From assembly GCA_903898215.1 (NCBI GenBank), contig CAIUEQ010000099.1, positions 1 to 5,081 on the forward strand: 5,081 nucleotides of DNA. The letters run 5' to 3'. How positions within the stretch are numbered: position 1 is the stretch's first letter; the number at the start of each line of letters is the position of its first letter. Below, one piece after another: positions 4,931 through 5,081 of the stretch. The notes under the pieces are model-generated. The model made no database searches. It was not told the DNA's origin and worked only from the letters and a program-made list of their open reading frames with translations. The DNA is from an uncultured Bacteroidota bacterium (GTDB lineage: Bacteria > Bacteroidota > Bacteroidia > UKL13-3). A program made the position numbers and the translations under genes.

Positions 4931-4997
4931 CTTTGTGATCTTTGTGAATTTTCCTTTGTGTTCTCTGTGGTTAAATTTTACCACAAAGTTCACGAAG
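4931..4997. repeat. CTTTGTG-family repeat with imperfect hairpin
   Basis: CTTTGTG occurs at 4931-4937, 4940-4946 and 4954-4960; the first two copies are 9 bp apart. The segment 4954-4971 pairs with 4980-4997 at 14 of 18 positions plus one G-T, around a short A/T loop. The repeat begins 8 nt after the thioesterase stop, so it could end or stabilise the transcript, though no U-tract follows. It differs from the CGCAAAG family mainly by C/T transitions, which suggests a common origin. Confidence 0.75.
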
Positions 4998-5044
4998 TAA
5001 AACACGATGAACACTAAAAAAATAATAAACTTTCTAGTTTAAAG

Positions 5045-5077
5045 ATTAACCGCAAAGAGCGCGAAGGTTAACGCAAT
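5045..5077. repeat. CGCAAAG-family repeat, second occurrence, running to the window edge
   Basis: ATTAACCGCAAAG (5045-5057) is identical to 1305-1317 and in the same orientation. TTAACC (5046-5051) and GGTTAA (5066-5071) form an inverted pair. The repeat probably continues beyond the window. No reading frame of note is seen between the thioesterase stop and the window end. Confidence 0.65.
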
Positions 5078-5081
5078 GGTC

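Overview
The window looks like chromosomal DNA from a member of the Bacteroidota (Flavobacteriia/Cytophagia/Sphingobacteriia-like; no finer placement is possible from sequence alone). The grounds are the high A+T content, the lack of Shine-Dalgarno sequences in front of A-rich start regions, TAnnTTTG-type -7 boxes, an LSSC lipoprotein signal, and intergenic repeat families (CGCAAAG / CTTTGTG and TTCGAACTGACAA arms) of a kind common in that phylum. All convincing genes lie on the + strand.

Layout: (1) the 3' part of a polytopic membrane protein, possibly GT-C glycosyltransferase-like, whose N-terminus is upstream of the window; (2) a gap of about 200 bp with a CGCAAAG repeat; (3) a complete 240-aa predicted DnaQ-fold 3'-5' exonuclease related to the PolB exonuclease domain; (4) a large imperfect-palindrome element; (5) a 239-aa membrane protein with an HEFGH motif, likely an M50/site-2-protease-like metallopeptidase; (6) a second copy of the palindrome element in the same orientation; (7) a 199-aa lipoprotein starting at TTG; (8) a 35-codon fragment copying the first 18 codons of the thioesterase gene downstream; (9) a two-gene toxin-antitoxin module (74-aa antitoxin, 106-aa RelE/ParE-type toxin); (10) a complete 141-aa hotdog (4HBT) thioesterase; (11) a repeat-filled tail that runs off the window.

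The most notable structure is at 3844-4551. A compact toxin-antitoxin module sits between two copies of the 5' end of the thioesterase gene. The copies encode the same 18 residues. They differ only at synonymous positions in the first half and are identical over the last 28 nt. The upstream copy runs out of homology, ends in TGA, and overlaps the antitoxin start as ATGA. This looks like a cassette that entered the 5' end of the thioesterase gene and restored the gene by supplying a new 5' end, with no recombinase in the window. A second theme is the pair of palindromic elements bracketing the protease-like gene. Both place a third half-site 10-14 nt before a start codon, so they should form part of the 5' leaders of the protease-like and lipoprotein genes.

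Apart from the toxin-antitoxin pair, the genes show no obvious shared pathway.
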